In this document: positions 23,602-32,283 of the stretch, piece after piece
Position numbering within the stretch: position 1 is the first letter of the stretch
Layout: the number at the start of each line of letters is the position of its first letter
DNA from: Bacteroidota bacterium
GTDB lineage: Bacteria > Bacteroidota > Bacteroidia > Chitinophagales > Chitinophagaceae
DNA length: 33,225 nucleotides
Assembly: GCA_013286315.1 (NCBI GenBank)
Contig: JABDFX010000024.1
Coordinates: 1 to 33,225 of the forward strand
Direction of reading: 5' to 3'
Made by a program: the position numbers and the translations under genes
The notes under the pieces: generated by a model
Database searches by the model: none
Seen by the model: only the letters and a program-made list of their open reading frames with translations
Told to the model about the DNA's origin: nothing

Positions 23602-24231
23602 ATGAAAAACACAAATACGGTCAAAAAAAAGCCTGATACCCCCGATCGCTCCACGGAAGAGAAAATAAAAGAGGCGGCACGAACGGTCTTTACACGCAAG
23701 GGATTCGCTGCCACACGCACCCGTGACATTGCAGAGGAGGCCGGGCTAAACCTGGCCCTGCTGAATTATTATTTCCGGAGCAAAGAGAAGCTATTTGAAA
23801 TCGTGATGCTGGAGAAGATGCAGGTATTTTTCGGATTCATCGGTCCGATCATATATGATGAGTCAACCTCACTGGAACTGAAAGTGGAAGGCATCGTATC
23901 GCAGTATATCGACATGCTGCAGGATAATCCGGATATCCCTTTTTTTATCATGGGAGAAGCGCGCAACAATCCGGCAATCCTGGCCAATGCCATGCCCCGG
24001 AAGGATTTTCTGAGAAACTCCATCTTTATCAAACAACTGAAAGAAAGAAAACCGGACCAGGATCCCTACCAGTTCTTATTGAGCATGCTGGGGATGATCA
24101 TTTTTCCTTTTCTCCTGAAACCTGTATTCCAGAAAATCACTGATACGGAGGATCCGAAATTTAAACAAATGATGAAGGCGAGGAGAGAACTGATACCGGC
24201 CTGGTGTAGGGCAATATTGAAATTGAAATAA
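23602..24231 (+). CDS. TetR family transcriptional regulator
   Basis: 209 residues. The N-terminal helix-turn-helix is typical: EEKIKEAARTVFTRKGFAAT, RTRDIAEEAGLNLALLNYYF, RSKEKLFEIVM (about residues 19-67). The ligand domain follows and ends in a helical tail. It is the first gene of the efflux operon, 19 bases before the tolC-like gene, in the place that CecR (YbiH) has relative to the E. coli ybhGFSR exporter. It probably represses the operon until a drug or toxic metabolite binds. Confidence 0.93.
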   Translation: MKNTNTVKKKPDTPDRSTEEKIKEAARTVFTRKGFAATRTRDIAEEAGLNLALLNYYFRSKEKLFEIVMLEKMQVFFGFIGPIIYDESTSLELKVEGIVSQYIDMLQDNPDIPFFIMGEARNNPAILANAMPRKDFLRNSIFIKQLKERKPDQDPYQFLLSMLGMIIFPFLLKPVFQKITDTEDPKFKQMMKARRELIPAWCRAILKLK

Positions 24232-24250
24232 AAAAAATCAATCAAAAAAA

Positions 24251-25516
24251 ATGAGACGCTATTTTATAACGGTTTTGCTGATGACCAGTCTGACAGCCGG
24301 AGCACAGCATACGGTATACACGCTGGAAAAATGTTATGCTCTTGCGCGGCAGAATTATCCGTTGATCAAAAAACACGACCTGGTCGCACGCAGTAGTAAT
24401 TATTCCATTGAAAATGCAGGTAAAGGATGGCTGCCACAGTTTTCCGTTTCGGGGCAGGCCAGCTATCAATCCCAGACCATCGACTTTCAGAAAGCAATCG
24501 GTGGTGGTCCGGGTCTGCTTATTCCACCGCTCAGTAAGGATCAGTATAAAATCCAGGCTGAGGTAAACCAAAACATTTACGACGGGGGCCGGATCAAAAA
24601 TGAAAAGGATATGATCCAGGCCAATGAAGCCAGTCAGCAACAGAGCCTGGAAGTAGCGCTCTATGAACTGAATGACCGGATCAACCAGCTTTATTTTTCC
24701 ATCCTCCTGATCGATGAACAGATCCGGCAGAACGATATCAGCAAATCGAATTTCCAGAGTGCCGCTGATCAGGCGAAAGCAGCGTATGATAATGGAACAT
24801 CATTCAAGAGTAACGTGGATGAGCTCCTGGCAGAAATCGCTTCGATCGAACTGGTGAATATCGACTACCGGGCCAATCGAAAATCTTATTTAGATATGCT
24901 GGCTGTTTTTATCGGCCAGCCACTGGACGAAAAAACAAAACTCATCATGCCACCACAGATTCTGACAGATCCGGTTATCAAAAGGCCTGAGATTGCACTG
25001 TATGATCTGAATAGAAAAATATACGACGTACAGGAGAAGGAATTGAAAACGATTTATCTGCCAAAGTTTGATGCCTTTCTACAGGGTGCCTACGGGAGAC
25101 CCACACTGAATTTTATTGACAATAATTTCGGCGGCTGGTATATCGGTGGAGTTCGTATGATCTGGAATCTTGGGAGTCTCTACACGATAAAAAATAACCG
25201 TACAAACATCCGGCTCAATAAAGAATCTGTAGATGTCGATAAAGAAACATTTATTTATAATACAAATCTCAGCCTCGTTAAGCAGGGACAGGATCTGATA
25301 AAATATACTTCTCTGATCAAACAAGACGAAACCATCATTTCCCTGCGCAGTTCTGTAACCAATGCGGCGAAAGCACAATTGGAAAACGGTGTCGTGACCG
25401 TGCATGATTATATCGCCAAATCGAATGACGAAAACCTGGCGAAACAATCTAAGATATTGCATTCCATACAGCTCATCCAGGCACAGTACCAGTATAAAAA
25501 CATCAGCGGCAACTAA
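24251..25516 (+). CDS. TolC family outer membrane efflux protein
   Basis: 421 residues with a signal peptide (MRRYFITVLLMTSLTAGAQH). Two TolC-type repeats of long alpha-helices are visible: YTLEKCYALARQNYPLIKKH, then NEASQQQSLEVALYELNDRI, and late ITNAAKAQLE-like helices ending ENLAKQSKILHSIQLIQAQY. The beta-strand zones (FSVSGQASYQSQTIDF; FDAFLQGAYGRP) would form the outer-membrane barrel. It is the exit channel for the ABC exporter encoded by the next genes. Confidence 0.93.
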   Translation: MRRYFITVLLMTSLTAGAQHTVYTLEKCYALARQNYPLIKKHDLVARSSNYSIENAGKGWLPQFSVSGQASYQSQTIDFQKAIGGGPGLLIPPLSKDQYKIQAEVNQNIYDGGRIKNEKDMIQANEASQQQSLEVALYELNDRINQLYFSILLIDEQIRQNDISKSNFQSAADQAKAAYDNGTSFKSNVDELLAEIASIELVNIDYRANRKSYLDMLAVFIGQPLDEKTKLIMPPQILTDPVIKRPEIALYDLNRKIYDVQEKELKTIYLPKFDAFLQGAYGRPTLNFIDNNFGGWYIGGVRMIWNLGSLYTIKNNRTNIRLNKESVDVDKETFIYNTNLSLVKQGQDLIKYTSLIKQDETIISLRSSVTNAAKAQLENGVVTVHDYIAKSNDENLAKQSKILHSIQLIQAQYQYKNISGN

Positions 25517-25533
25517 ACAATCAATCATTTATT

Positions 25534-26481
25534 ATGAAATATTTTATTCTGAGCGGATTCCTATTGTTTCTTACCGTCAGTTCATGCAACAACACAAAAC
25601 CATTTGATGCGTCGGGAAATTTCGAATCCGACGAAGTGATTGTATCCGCACAACAGAACGGTCAGCTTCTTTCCTTCAACCTCGATGAAGGTGATACCCT
25701 CGCAACCGGCGAGATGGTGGGTCAGATCGACACCACGGTTCCGACGCTGCAGATGCAACAGGCAATGGCAACGATCCAGTCACTAAAATCAAAAACATCC
25801 ACAGTTCATGAAACCAACGACCTGGTTGAAAAACAAATGGCCGTACTCCAGGTAGAACTGGATCATATGATTCACGAGAGGGATCGCACGGCCAACCTGG
25901 TAAAAGCCGACGCAGCAACACAAAAACAACTGGATGATCTGACGTCACAGGTTGTCCAACTCGAAAAACAAATGAATGTAACCAGGCAGCAGTTGAAGGT
26001 AAATTCCACCAATACAAATACTATCAACAGCGGCATCCTGAGTGAAAAAGCGCCACTGGAGAAAACCGTTGCCCAGTTTCAGGAACAGATCAATAAGGGC
26101 CAGGTGATCAATCCGGTCAGTGGCGTGGTTTTATCTAAATACGCGATGGCGGGAGAAGTAGCCATGATCGGCAAACCACTGTATAAAATTTCCAATATGG
26201 ACACGCTGACACTGAAAGCCTATGTGACCGGCGATCAGTTACCGCAAATTAAGATCGGTCAGCCTGTGGCCGTTCGGATCGATTCTGCCAATGGCGGATA
26301 TAAAAATTATTCCGGTATCATTTCAATGATTTCTCCCAAATCAGAATTTACACCAAAGACCATACAGACAAAAAATGAAAGGGCCAATCTGGTATATGCT
26401 ATCAAGGTCAGGGTAAAGAATGACGGTTATTTAAAAATCGGCATGTATGGGGAAGTCAATTTCGGATCTGCTATAAAATAA
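25534..26481 (+). CDS. HlyD/YbhG-type membrane fusion lipoprotein
   Basis: 315 residues. A lipoprotein signal (LLFLTVSSCNNT) replaces the usual N-terminal membrane helix, so the adaptor is probably held by lipid in the inner membrane. Lipoyl-like half-motifs flank a coiled coil: SAQQNGQLLSFNLDEGDTLA near residue 38, and INPVSGVVLSKYAMAGEVAM near residue 192. The hairpin lies between (VEKQMAVLQVELDHMIHERD; QLDDLTSQVVQLEKQM). A beta-barrel domain follows (LTLKAYVTGDQLPQIKIGQP). It would bridge the two permeases and the TolC-like channel. Confidence 0.93.
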   Translation: MKYFILSGFLLFLTVSSCNNTKPFDASGNFESDEVIVSAQQNGQLLSFNLDEGDTLATGEMVGQIDTTVPTLQMQQAMATIQSLKSKTSTVHETNDLVEKQMAVLQVELDHMIHERDRTANLVKADAATQKQLDDLTSQVVQLEKQMNVTRQQLKVNSTNTNTINSGILSEKAPLEKTVAQFQEQINKGQVINPVSGVVLSKYAMAGEVAMIGKPLYKISNMDTLTLKAYVTGDQLPQIKIGQPVAVRIDSANGGYKNYSGIISMISPKSEFTPKTIQTKNERANLVYAIKVRVKNDGYLKIGMYGEVNFGSAIK

Positions 26482-26486
26482 AGAAT

Positions 26487-27515
26487 ATGCCAGCCACTGT
26501 TTCCGTCCAAAACCTGATTAAAACCTACGACAAGGGGAAAGTTCTTGCTGTGGACAAAGTATCCTTTGATGTGAAAGCGGGCGAACTCTTCGGCCTCATT
26601 GGCGCGGATGGTGCAGGCAAGTCTTCCATCTTCCGCATATTAACAACCGTTCTGTTGGCAGACAGCGGCACGGCCACGCTTGCAGGATACGATGTGGTAA
26701 AGGATTACCGCGAAATACGAAACCGCGTAGGTTATATGCCGGGCAAATTTTCGCTATACCAGGATCTGACCATTCAGGAAAACCTGGAATTTTTTGCCAC
26801 TGTTTTTGGAACAACCATCGAAGCAAATATGGATCTGATCAGGGATATCTATGACCAGATAAAACCCTTCAGCAACCGGAGGGCAGGGAAATTATCGGGC
26901 GGTATGAAGCAGAAGCTGGCGCTTTGTTGTGCATTGATCCATAAACCGGAGGTATTGCTGCTTGACGAACCCACCACAGGCGTGGACGTTGTATCCAGGA
27001 AAGAATTTTGGGAAATGTTGAAAAAATTAAAAGCGCAGGGTATTACGATCATTGTTTCCACTCCTTATATGGATGAGGCGAAACGCTGCGAACGCATTGC
27101 ACTGATACAAAACGGGAGGATCATGTCGGTCGATACACCCGGCAACATCATCCGGGCATATCCTGAAAAATTATATGCTGCGAAAAGCGACAATATCTAC
27201 AGACTATTAAAAGATTTCAGGAGCCATCCGGAAACAGACCGCAGTTTCGCATTCGGCGAATACATCCATATTAGTTTAAAAAATGATCCAACCGTAAACC
27301 GCCAACTGCCAACTGCCAACTGCCAACTGCCAACTGTCAACCTTCAACCATCAACCGTCAACCGTCAACTTGAGTTCCTGAACCGCATCGCGGCTGAAAA
27401 CAATCATACCGGCATTCAGATAAAAGAAATAGAACCGGGCATCGAAGACAGTTTCATCCTGCTGATGAGCCGGAACGATGCAACGACAAACCTGCAAAAA
27501 ACCACTGAAAAATAA
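26487..27515 (+). CDS. ABC transporter ATP-binding protein (first NBD)
   Basis: 342 residues. Walker A is GADGAGKSS (residues 39-47), the signature is LSGGMKQKL, Walker B is VLLLDEPTTGVD, and the switch His is replaced in STPYMDEAKRC. It corresponds to the N-terminal half of YbhF-type double ATPases. After the ABC domain (about 1-235) there is an unusual low-complexity stretch (about residues 268-295, NRQLPTANCQLPTVNLQ...) made by an in-frame array of heptanucleotides at 27289-27372. The original C-terminal tail (EFLNRIAAENNHTGIQIKEI) continues beyond it. The next ATPase begins 5 bases after the stop. Confidence 0.93.
   Translation: MPATVSVQNLIKTYDKGKVLAVDKVSFDVKAGELFGLIGADGAGKSSIFRILTTVLLADSGTATLAGYDVVKDYREIRNRVGYMPGKFSLYQDLTIQENLEFFATVFGTTIEANMDLIRDIYDQIKPFSNRRAGKLSGGMKQKLALCCALIHKPEVLLLDEPTTGVDVVSRKEFWEMLKKLKAQGITIIVSTPYMDEAKRCERIALIQNGRIMSVDTPGNIIRAYPEKLYAAKSDNIYRLLKDFRSHPETDRSFAFGEYIHISLKNDPTVNRQLPTANCQLPTVNLQPSTVNRQLEFLNRIAAENNHTGIQIKEIEPGIEDSFILLMSRNDATTNLQKTTEK
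27289..27372 (+). repeat. 12-unit heptanucleotide tandem array inside a gene
   Basis: Two degenerate units (CCAACCG, TAAACCG), five perfect CCAACTG units (27303-27337) and five TCAACNN units (27338-27372) add up to 84 bases. Because 12 x 7 is divisible by three, the array keeps the frame and adds 28 codons to the first ABC ATPase. Confidence 0.9.
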
Positions 27516-27520
27516 TCCGT

Positions 27521-28264
27521 ATGGAGGAAAAAGTAATTGTTTGTAAGGACCTCACGAAGCAGTTCGGTGATTTTTATGCGGTCGATAAAATTTCATTTGA
27601 CGTATCCAAAGGGGAAATCTTTGGTTTTCTGGGTGCCAACGGAGCCGGCAAAACAACGGCCATGCGCATACTCTGCGGACTTTCTTATCCCTCCTCAGGT
27701 GAAGCAACGGTAGCGGGATTCAGTGTAAGGAACCAGCAGGAATCCATTAAGAAAAATATCGGTTACATGAGCCAGAAGTTTTCGCTCTACGAAAACCTGA
27801 GCATCCTTGAGAATATAGAATTCTTTGGAGGTGTATACGGAGTGAGCAGAAAAGATATCAGGGAAAGATCGGATAAGCTGATTCAGGATATGGGTCTGCA
27901 GAAAGAAGCAAAGAAAATGGTTGGCAGTTTACCACTCGGATGGAAACAGAAACTGGCGTTCTCTGTTTCCATCTTCCACCGGCCAAAAATTGTTTTTCTG
28001 GATGAACCCACGGGTGGCGTGGATCCGGTGACGCGCAGACAATTTTGGGATATGATCTACGATGCTTCTGCTTCAGGAATTACCATTTTCGTAACGACAC
28101 ATTATATGGACGAAGCAGAATACTGCAACCGGATCTCAGTGATGGTGGATGGGAAAATGGAAGCGCTGGACAGTCCGGCCAATCTGAAGAAGCGATATGC
28201 GACCGACAGTATGGATGAAGTATTTTATAAACTGGCGAGAGGCGCCAGGCGCTCAGGCGATTAA
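27521..28264 (+). CDS. ABC transporter ATP-binding protein (second NBD)
   Basis: 247 residues. Walker A is GANGAGKTT (38-46), Walker B is IVFLDEPTGGVDP, and the switch region is VTTHYMDEAEYC with an intact His. The signature is degenerate, SLPLGWKQKLAFS in place of LSGGQ, as is usual for the second half of YbhF-like exporters. Paired with the preceding ATPase it would form an asymmetric dimer with one normal and one altered site. The permease gene starts 9 bases after the stop. Confidence 0.93.
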   Translation: MEEKVIVCKDLTKQFGDFYAVDKISFDVSKGEIFGFLGANGAGKTTAMRILCGLSYPSSGEATVAGFSVRNQQESIKKNIGYMSQKFSLYENLSILENIEFFGGVYGVSRKDIRERSDKLIQDMGLQKEAKKMVGSLPLGWKQKLAFSVSIFHRPKIVFLDEPTGGVDPVTRRQFWDMIYDASASGITIFVTTHYMDEAEYCNRISVMVDGKMEALDSPANLKKRYATDSMDEVFYKLARGARRSGD

Positions 28265-28273
28265 AAGTGAACC

Positions 28274-29380
28274 ATGAAAGAATTATTGGTATTTATCAAA
28301 AAGGAATTTAAGCACGTGTTTCGCGACCCCAGAACCCTGCTCATCATGTTCGGCCTGCCGGTTGCGCAGATCGTGTTGTTCGGATTTGCACTGACCAGTG
28401 AAGTAAAAAATATCGACATCCTGATTGCGGACAATTCAAAAGATATGATCAGCACACAGATTACGGACAAAATTAAGGCGAGCCGGTATTTCATCATTCA
28501 GGAAAAAAATATTGGCGGTACCGACATTGACAGGGCGTTTAAAAGGGGCGGGGTACAGTCTGTTTTAATTTTTCCCGCCAACTTCAGCAACGATTTATCG
28601 CATGAAGGGAAAGCACAGGTTCAGATCATTGCAGACGGCACCGATCCAAACACGGCAAAGACGATCGTGAATTATCTGACGGCAATAATCGGCGCTTATC
28701 AACAGGAAAAATTTCCCACTGCATCTCTCCGGTACCAGATCCTGACCGAGCCCCGCATGTTATATAATGAAGAAGATAATGGTTCGATGAATTTCATACC
28801 GGGTGTGATGGCACTGATCCTGATGCTCGTTTGTACGGCGCTCACATCGGTATCGATTGTGAAGGAGAAAGAACTGGGTACCATGGAAATCCTGTTGGTA
28901 TCTCCATTTAAACCGGTTATGGTGTTGGTCTCCAAAGCAGTTCCCTATTTTATTCTCTCACTCATCAATTTTACACTGATATTATTGTTATCGGTTTTTC
29001 TCCTGCATATTGATATAAAGGGAAGCATACTGCTTCTTTATATGGAGTCTGCCTTATTTATATTAACCTGTCTGTCCCTCGGGTTGATGATTTCCAATGC
29101 CACCAATGCGCAGCAGACAGCACTGCTTATTTCCATGATGGGTATGATGCTGCCTACCATCATTTTTACCGGATTTATATTTCCGCTGGAGAATATGCCC
29201 TGGGTCCTTAGAACCATTTCGAACATTGTACCGTCTAAATGGTATTTCCTCATCATCAAATCAGTGATGCTGAAGGGGCTGGGACTTCAATATGTGTGGA
29301 AAGAAACGTTGATACTGATGGTGATGACTGCGGTATTGCTGACCATTGCTATAAAGAAATTTAAAATACGCCTTCAATGA
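28274..29380 (+). CDS. ABC-2 type permease (YbhS-like)
   Basis: 368 residues. An amphipathic start (MKELLVFIKKEFKHVFRDPR) leads to the first membrane helix (TLLIMFGLPVAQIVLFGFAL). A large extracytoplasmic domain of about 130 residues follows, then five more helices beginning FIPGVMALILMLVCTALTSV, with the conserved VKEKELGTMEILLVSPFKP loop. This is the ABC-2/DrrB-like exporter fold. It forms the translocation path with the next permease; the last four bases overlap that gene (ATGA). Confidence 0.93.
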   Translation: MKELLVFIKKEFKHVFRDPRTLLIMFGLPVAQIVLFGFALTSEVKNIDILIADNSKDMISTQITDKIKASRYFIIQEKNIGGTDIDRAFKRGGVQSVLIFPANFSNDLSHEGKAQVQIIADGTDPNTAKTIVNYLTAIIGAYQQEKFPTASLRYQILTEPRMLYNEEDNGSMNFIPGVMALILMLVCTALTSVSIVKEKELGTMEILLVSPFKPVMVLVSKAVPYFILSLINFTLILLLSVFLLHIDIKGSILLLYMESALFILTCLSLGLMISNATNAQQTALLISMMGMMLPTIIFTGFIFPLENMPWVLRTISNIVPSKWYFLIIKSVMLKGLGLQYVWKETLILMVMTAVLLTIAIKKFKIRLQ

Positions 29381-30501
29381 GAAATCTGGGCTTTCTGTTG
29401 CAAAAAGAATTCAGGCAGATTTTTCGGGATAAGACCATCCTGGCCATGATACTGGCGCTGCCGATTATTCAGTTGATGATTCTGCCCTGGGCGATGAATC
29501 TGAATATCAAAAATATCAATCTCTCCATCGTAGATAATGATCACAGCAGTTATTCGCAACAACTCATTACTAAAATTGGCTCTTCCGGATATTTTCGTAT
29601 CATCAGCGCCGATCGTTCGTATAAAGAAGCGCTGGAACATATCGAAAACGGTTCTTCGGATCTGATCATGGAATTACCGTCGGGTTTTGAGCGTAACCTG
29701 GTCAGGGAAGGCAAACAAACCATCGGTATTTCCGTGGATGCGATCAACGGATCAAAAGCGTCGATCGGCGGTGCGTATCTGGCTTCTGTGATCTCGGATT
29801 TTAATGCGAACCTGGCCATCAACGAAATAAAAGTGCCGGACTACAACACAAAACCAACGGGTTTCATGGAAATAACTTTTAGTAACTGGTATAATCCGCT
29901 GGCAGAGTATAAATATTTTTTTGTGCCCGGCGTATTGGTTTTATTGCTTACGATGATCGGTGGATTCATGACGGCACTCAATATCGTGCGCGAGAAAGAA
30001 GTGGGAACGATTGAGCAGATCAATGTAACGCCGATTAAAAAATGGGAATTTATTCTGGGAAAACTGATTCCGTTCTGGATCATCGGCATGATCGTATTTA
30101 CCATCGGCCTGTTGGTCATATGGGCCGTGTATGGAATCACCTCACTGGGCAGCTTACCACTTCTTTATGTAGTGGCAGGTACTTATATGATTGCGTTACT
30201 CGGTTTCGGATTGCTGGTATCCACTTTTTGTGAGAGCCAGGTGCAGGCTATGTTCGTTGCCTTTTTTTTCATCCTGATTTTTATCCTGATGAGCGGTTTA
30301 TTTACCGCCGTACAAAGTATGCCAGCATGGGCCCGAATCATTTCCGGTTTTACACCCGTCAGCCATTTCATAAAAATTATGCGCATGATCATGCTGAAGG
30401 GAAGCGGGTTCTCAGACATTCTTACCGAACTGGGATATATTCTGACATTTGCCCTTGTATTAAACGCCCTGGCCATCTGGAATTACCGGAAAACATCATA
30501 A
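29377..30501 (+). CDS. ABC-2 type permease (YbhR-like)
   Basis: 374 residues, homologous in layout to the preceding permease: LQKEFRQIFRDKTILAMILA at the start, a large outside domain, then FFVPGVLVLLLTMIGGFMTA and the VREKEVGTIEQINVTPIKKW loop before the remaining helices. It overlaps the previous gene by four bases, showing translational coupling, and is the last gene of the exporter operon. The cargo is unknown; drugs, dyes or toxic metabolites are typical for this type. Confidence 0.93.
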   Translation: MRNLGFLLQKEFRQIFRDKTILAMILALPIIQLMILPWAMNLNIKNINLSIVDNDHSSYSQQLITKIGSSGYFRIISADRSYKEALEHIENGSSDLIMELPSGFERNLVREGKQTIGISVDAINGSKASIGGAYLASVISDFNANLAINEIKVPDYNTKPTGFMEITFSNWYNPLAEYKYFFVPGVLVLLLTMIGGFMTALNIVREKEVGTIEQINVTPIKKWEFILGKLIPFWIIGMIVFTIGLLVIWAVYGITSLGSLPLLYVVAGTYMIALLGFGLLVSTFCESQVQAMFVAFFFILIFILMSGLFTAVQSMPAWARIISGFTPVSHFIKIMRMIMLKGSGFSDILTELGYILTFALVLNALAIWNYRKTS

Positions 30502-30503
30502 AA

Positions 30504-30527
30504 CTTCCATACTTCCATACTTCCATA
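30504..30527 (+). repeat. three copies of CTTCCATA
   Basis: Three perfect tandem octamers begin 3 bases after the stop of the last permease gene, then break up into CTTTCAG. They end 3 bases before the stop of the convergent NTF2-like gene. Confidence 0.85.
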
Positions 30528-30530
30528 CTT

Positions 30531-30962
30531 TCAGCGAAGCAGCGTCACATGGCCCGCTACCGCTTTCCATTGACCGTTTCTCTTTTGATAGATGTCCATA
30601 TAACAAATTTTTAAAACCGTTTTCTCTGCGCCCTGCGTGATGTAATTGGTCGTCCAAACGGTAATGATACCCACTTCATCCGTCAAAAACCGCAAATCCT
30701 GGCTGTCAATATCCACCCTGGTTACCTGCTGACCGGGAATATGCATGGGAATATTATCTGCCTTCGTTCTGCGCATGCCACCGGGATTGATTAACACAAA
30801 ATCATCGGCCAGTATACCCGCGAGAGAAGCGGAATCTTCCTGCACAATGGCGTCGAGCCATTGACGATTCAGTTGTTTGATCTTAGTCGCATCCGCGCTT
30901 TGTGCATGGGTTGACGGGAGAAGCCCGGCAACGATGAAGGCAAAAAGTAAAATCCGTTTCAA
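30531..30962 (-). CDS. secreted NTF2-like/DUF4440 protein
   Basis: 143 residues from a TTG at 30962. The frame stays open to 31193, but the extra residues look noncoding and there is a proper signal peptide right after the TTG (LKRILLFAFIVAGLLPSTHAQ). The mature part is an NTF2/SnoaL-like cone: IKQLNRQWLDAIVQEDSASL, AGILADDFVLINPGGMRR, ITVWTTNYITQG, and a last strand MDIYQKRNGQWKAVAGHVTL. Many such proteins bind small ligands without known catalysis. It converges with the exporter operon. Confidence 0.82.
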   Translation of the reverse strand: MKRILLFAFIVAGLLPSTHAQSADATKIKQLNRQWLDAIVQEDSASLAGILADDFVLINPGGMRRTKADNIPMHIPGQQVTRVDIDSQDLRFLTDEVGIITVWTTNYITQGAEKTVLKICYMDIYQKRNGQWKAVAGHVTLLR

Positions 30963-31232
30963 GTGGTGATTATTTTGAAGAATGAGTTTACAGGATGTGG
31001 ACTGTTCGGAGGTAATTACGGATTCCTGAATATACAGAAAGGTACAGCGAAAGGAAAAAACAACACGGGTGCCGCCACTGCCGTACTGGGGTACAGTTTC
31101 TGGCTGGGGGAATAAGTTGGGATGCACCAGGAAGGGAAGGGGTATAGACCGGTGAAAAAGAAAGTTAAATCCTGCGGGTCTCCTTTTAATCATCCCCTTT
31201 ATTTTGCAATTTTGCTGTATTCCATTCAGTAC

Positions 31233-32033
31233 GTGAAAAAAATAATAACCCCTTTCCTCCTGGCTTCCGCCTTATTGTCCGGAACCGCCGGCTTCGGCCA
31301 ATATAATAATGGCCTGTCTGCCATAAAAAGGGACACCTTACCCCCTTCTTTTAACTGGAACGAAGCAACGGCAAAAAAAGGCTTTCCTTACCAATCATTT
31401 ATTGTCCCCGCTGTACTGGTCACTTACGGATTTACCTCGCTGCATAATGATGCCCTTTTAAGTGTGAACAATAAATTTAAGGAGGAGATCTATACAGATG
31501 GGTCGTCAAATCAAAAAACACAGATTGACAATTACCTTCCTTTTCTGCCGATTGTCGCAGTTTATGGCTTGAATGCCCTGGGTATTGAAGGAAAAAATAA
31601 TTTCAGGGACCGGACCATGATCCTTGGACTTTCCGGGATCATCGTGGGTACGGCTGTTTTTTCTATTAAGAGTTTATCTGGCGAGACCAGGCCCGACGGC
31701 TCGGATAAATATTCATTTCCTTCGGGTCATACGGCCGCTGCCTTTGCAACAGCCGAATTTTTGCGGCAGGAATATAAGGATGTTTCACCCTGGTACGGCG
31801 TGGCCGGATATGCCGTGGCGGCCGCTACCGGATATTTAAGGATGTACAATAACAAACACTGGTTGGGAGATGTGGCTGCCGGCGCAGGCATTGGTATCAT
31901 GTCAACCAAACTCGCCTACTGGATTTACCCCGTTATCAAACACACATTATTTAAAGACAAAGAAGTGAGCACCGTCATAATGCCTACTTATCAGGATGGC
32001 TCATTCGGCTTCGGCCTGGTGCACAGGTTTTAA
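31233..32033 (+). CDS. PAP2 superfamily phosphatase
   Basis: 266 residues from a GTG at 31233. An upstream ATG at 31122 would put 37 odd residues before the signal peptide (VKKIITPFLLASALLSGTAG). The three acid phosphatase motifs are present: KSLSGETRPDG (KxxxxxxRP), FPSGHTAAAF, and GYLRMYNNKHWLGDV (RxxxxxHxxxD). It is expected to remove phosphate from lipids such as undecaprenyl pyrophosphate or phosphatidic acid, on the periplasmic side. Several hydrophobic segments and an outer-membrane-like ending (SFGFGLVHRF) suggest membrane attachment. It stands divergent from the NTF2-like gene. Confidence 0.88.
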   Translation: MKKIITPFLLASALLSGTAGFGQYNNGLSAIKRDTLPPSFNWNEATAKKGFPYQSFIVPAVLVTYGFTSLHNDALLSVNNKFKEEIYTDGSSNQKTQIDNYLPFLPIVAVYGLNALGIEGKNNFRDRTMILGLSGIIVGTAVFSIKSLSGETRPDGSDKYSFPSGHTAAAFATAEFLRQEYKDVSPWYGVAGYAVAAATGYLRMYNNKHWLGDVAAGAGIGIMSTKLAYWIYPVIKHTLFKDKEVSTVIMPTYQDGSFGFGLVHRF

Positions 32034-32058
32034 AAACTTCCCTGATCAGAATTACTTT

Positions 32059-32253
32059 TTATTTTCCATTATTATGAACTGCTGCCAGGTGGATGTCAGC
32101 ACCTGAATGTATTTCCGCATGTCTGACCACGGGATGATTACATTGTCCCAAAACAACATATATCACAACAAAAATCAAAATGGTAGAAAAACAACCACCT
32201 CCAAGTTTTTTCGCACCATAGGCTGCGATCAGCGCCCTTAACCAGTTTGGCAT
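32059..32253 (-). CDS. small single-helix membrane protein
   Basis: 64 residues: a conserved-looking start (MPNWLRALIAAYGAKKLGGG), one membrane helix (FSTILIFVVIYVVLGQC), and a His-rich tail (NHPVVRHAEIHSGADIHLAA). I recall short Bacteroidota proteins with the same MPNWL...AYGAKKLGGG head; no function is known. It is downstream of the OmpA-like lipoprotein on the same strand, with a gap of 30 bases, and may be co-transcribed with it. Confidence 0.65.
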   Translation of the reverse strand: MPNWLRALIAAYGAKKLGGGCFSTILIFVVIYVVLGQCNHPVVRHAEIHSGADIHLAAVHNNGK

Positions 32254-32283
32254 AAAATATAAATTAGGGTTAAATCGATATGT

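Noticed and set aside
30963-31193. N-terminal extension of the NTF2-like protein
   Set aside because: The frame is open but the residues look noncoding, and a complete signal peptide follows the TTG at 30962; the extension would also overlap the region in front of the PAP2 gene.
31122-31232. Upstream ATG start for the PAP2 phosphatase
   Set aside because: It would place 37 polar, atypical residues before a normal signal peptide that starts right after the GTG at 31233.
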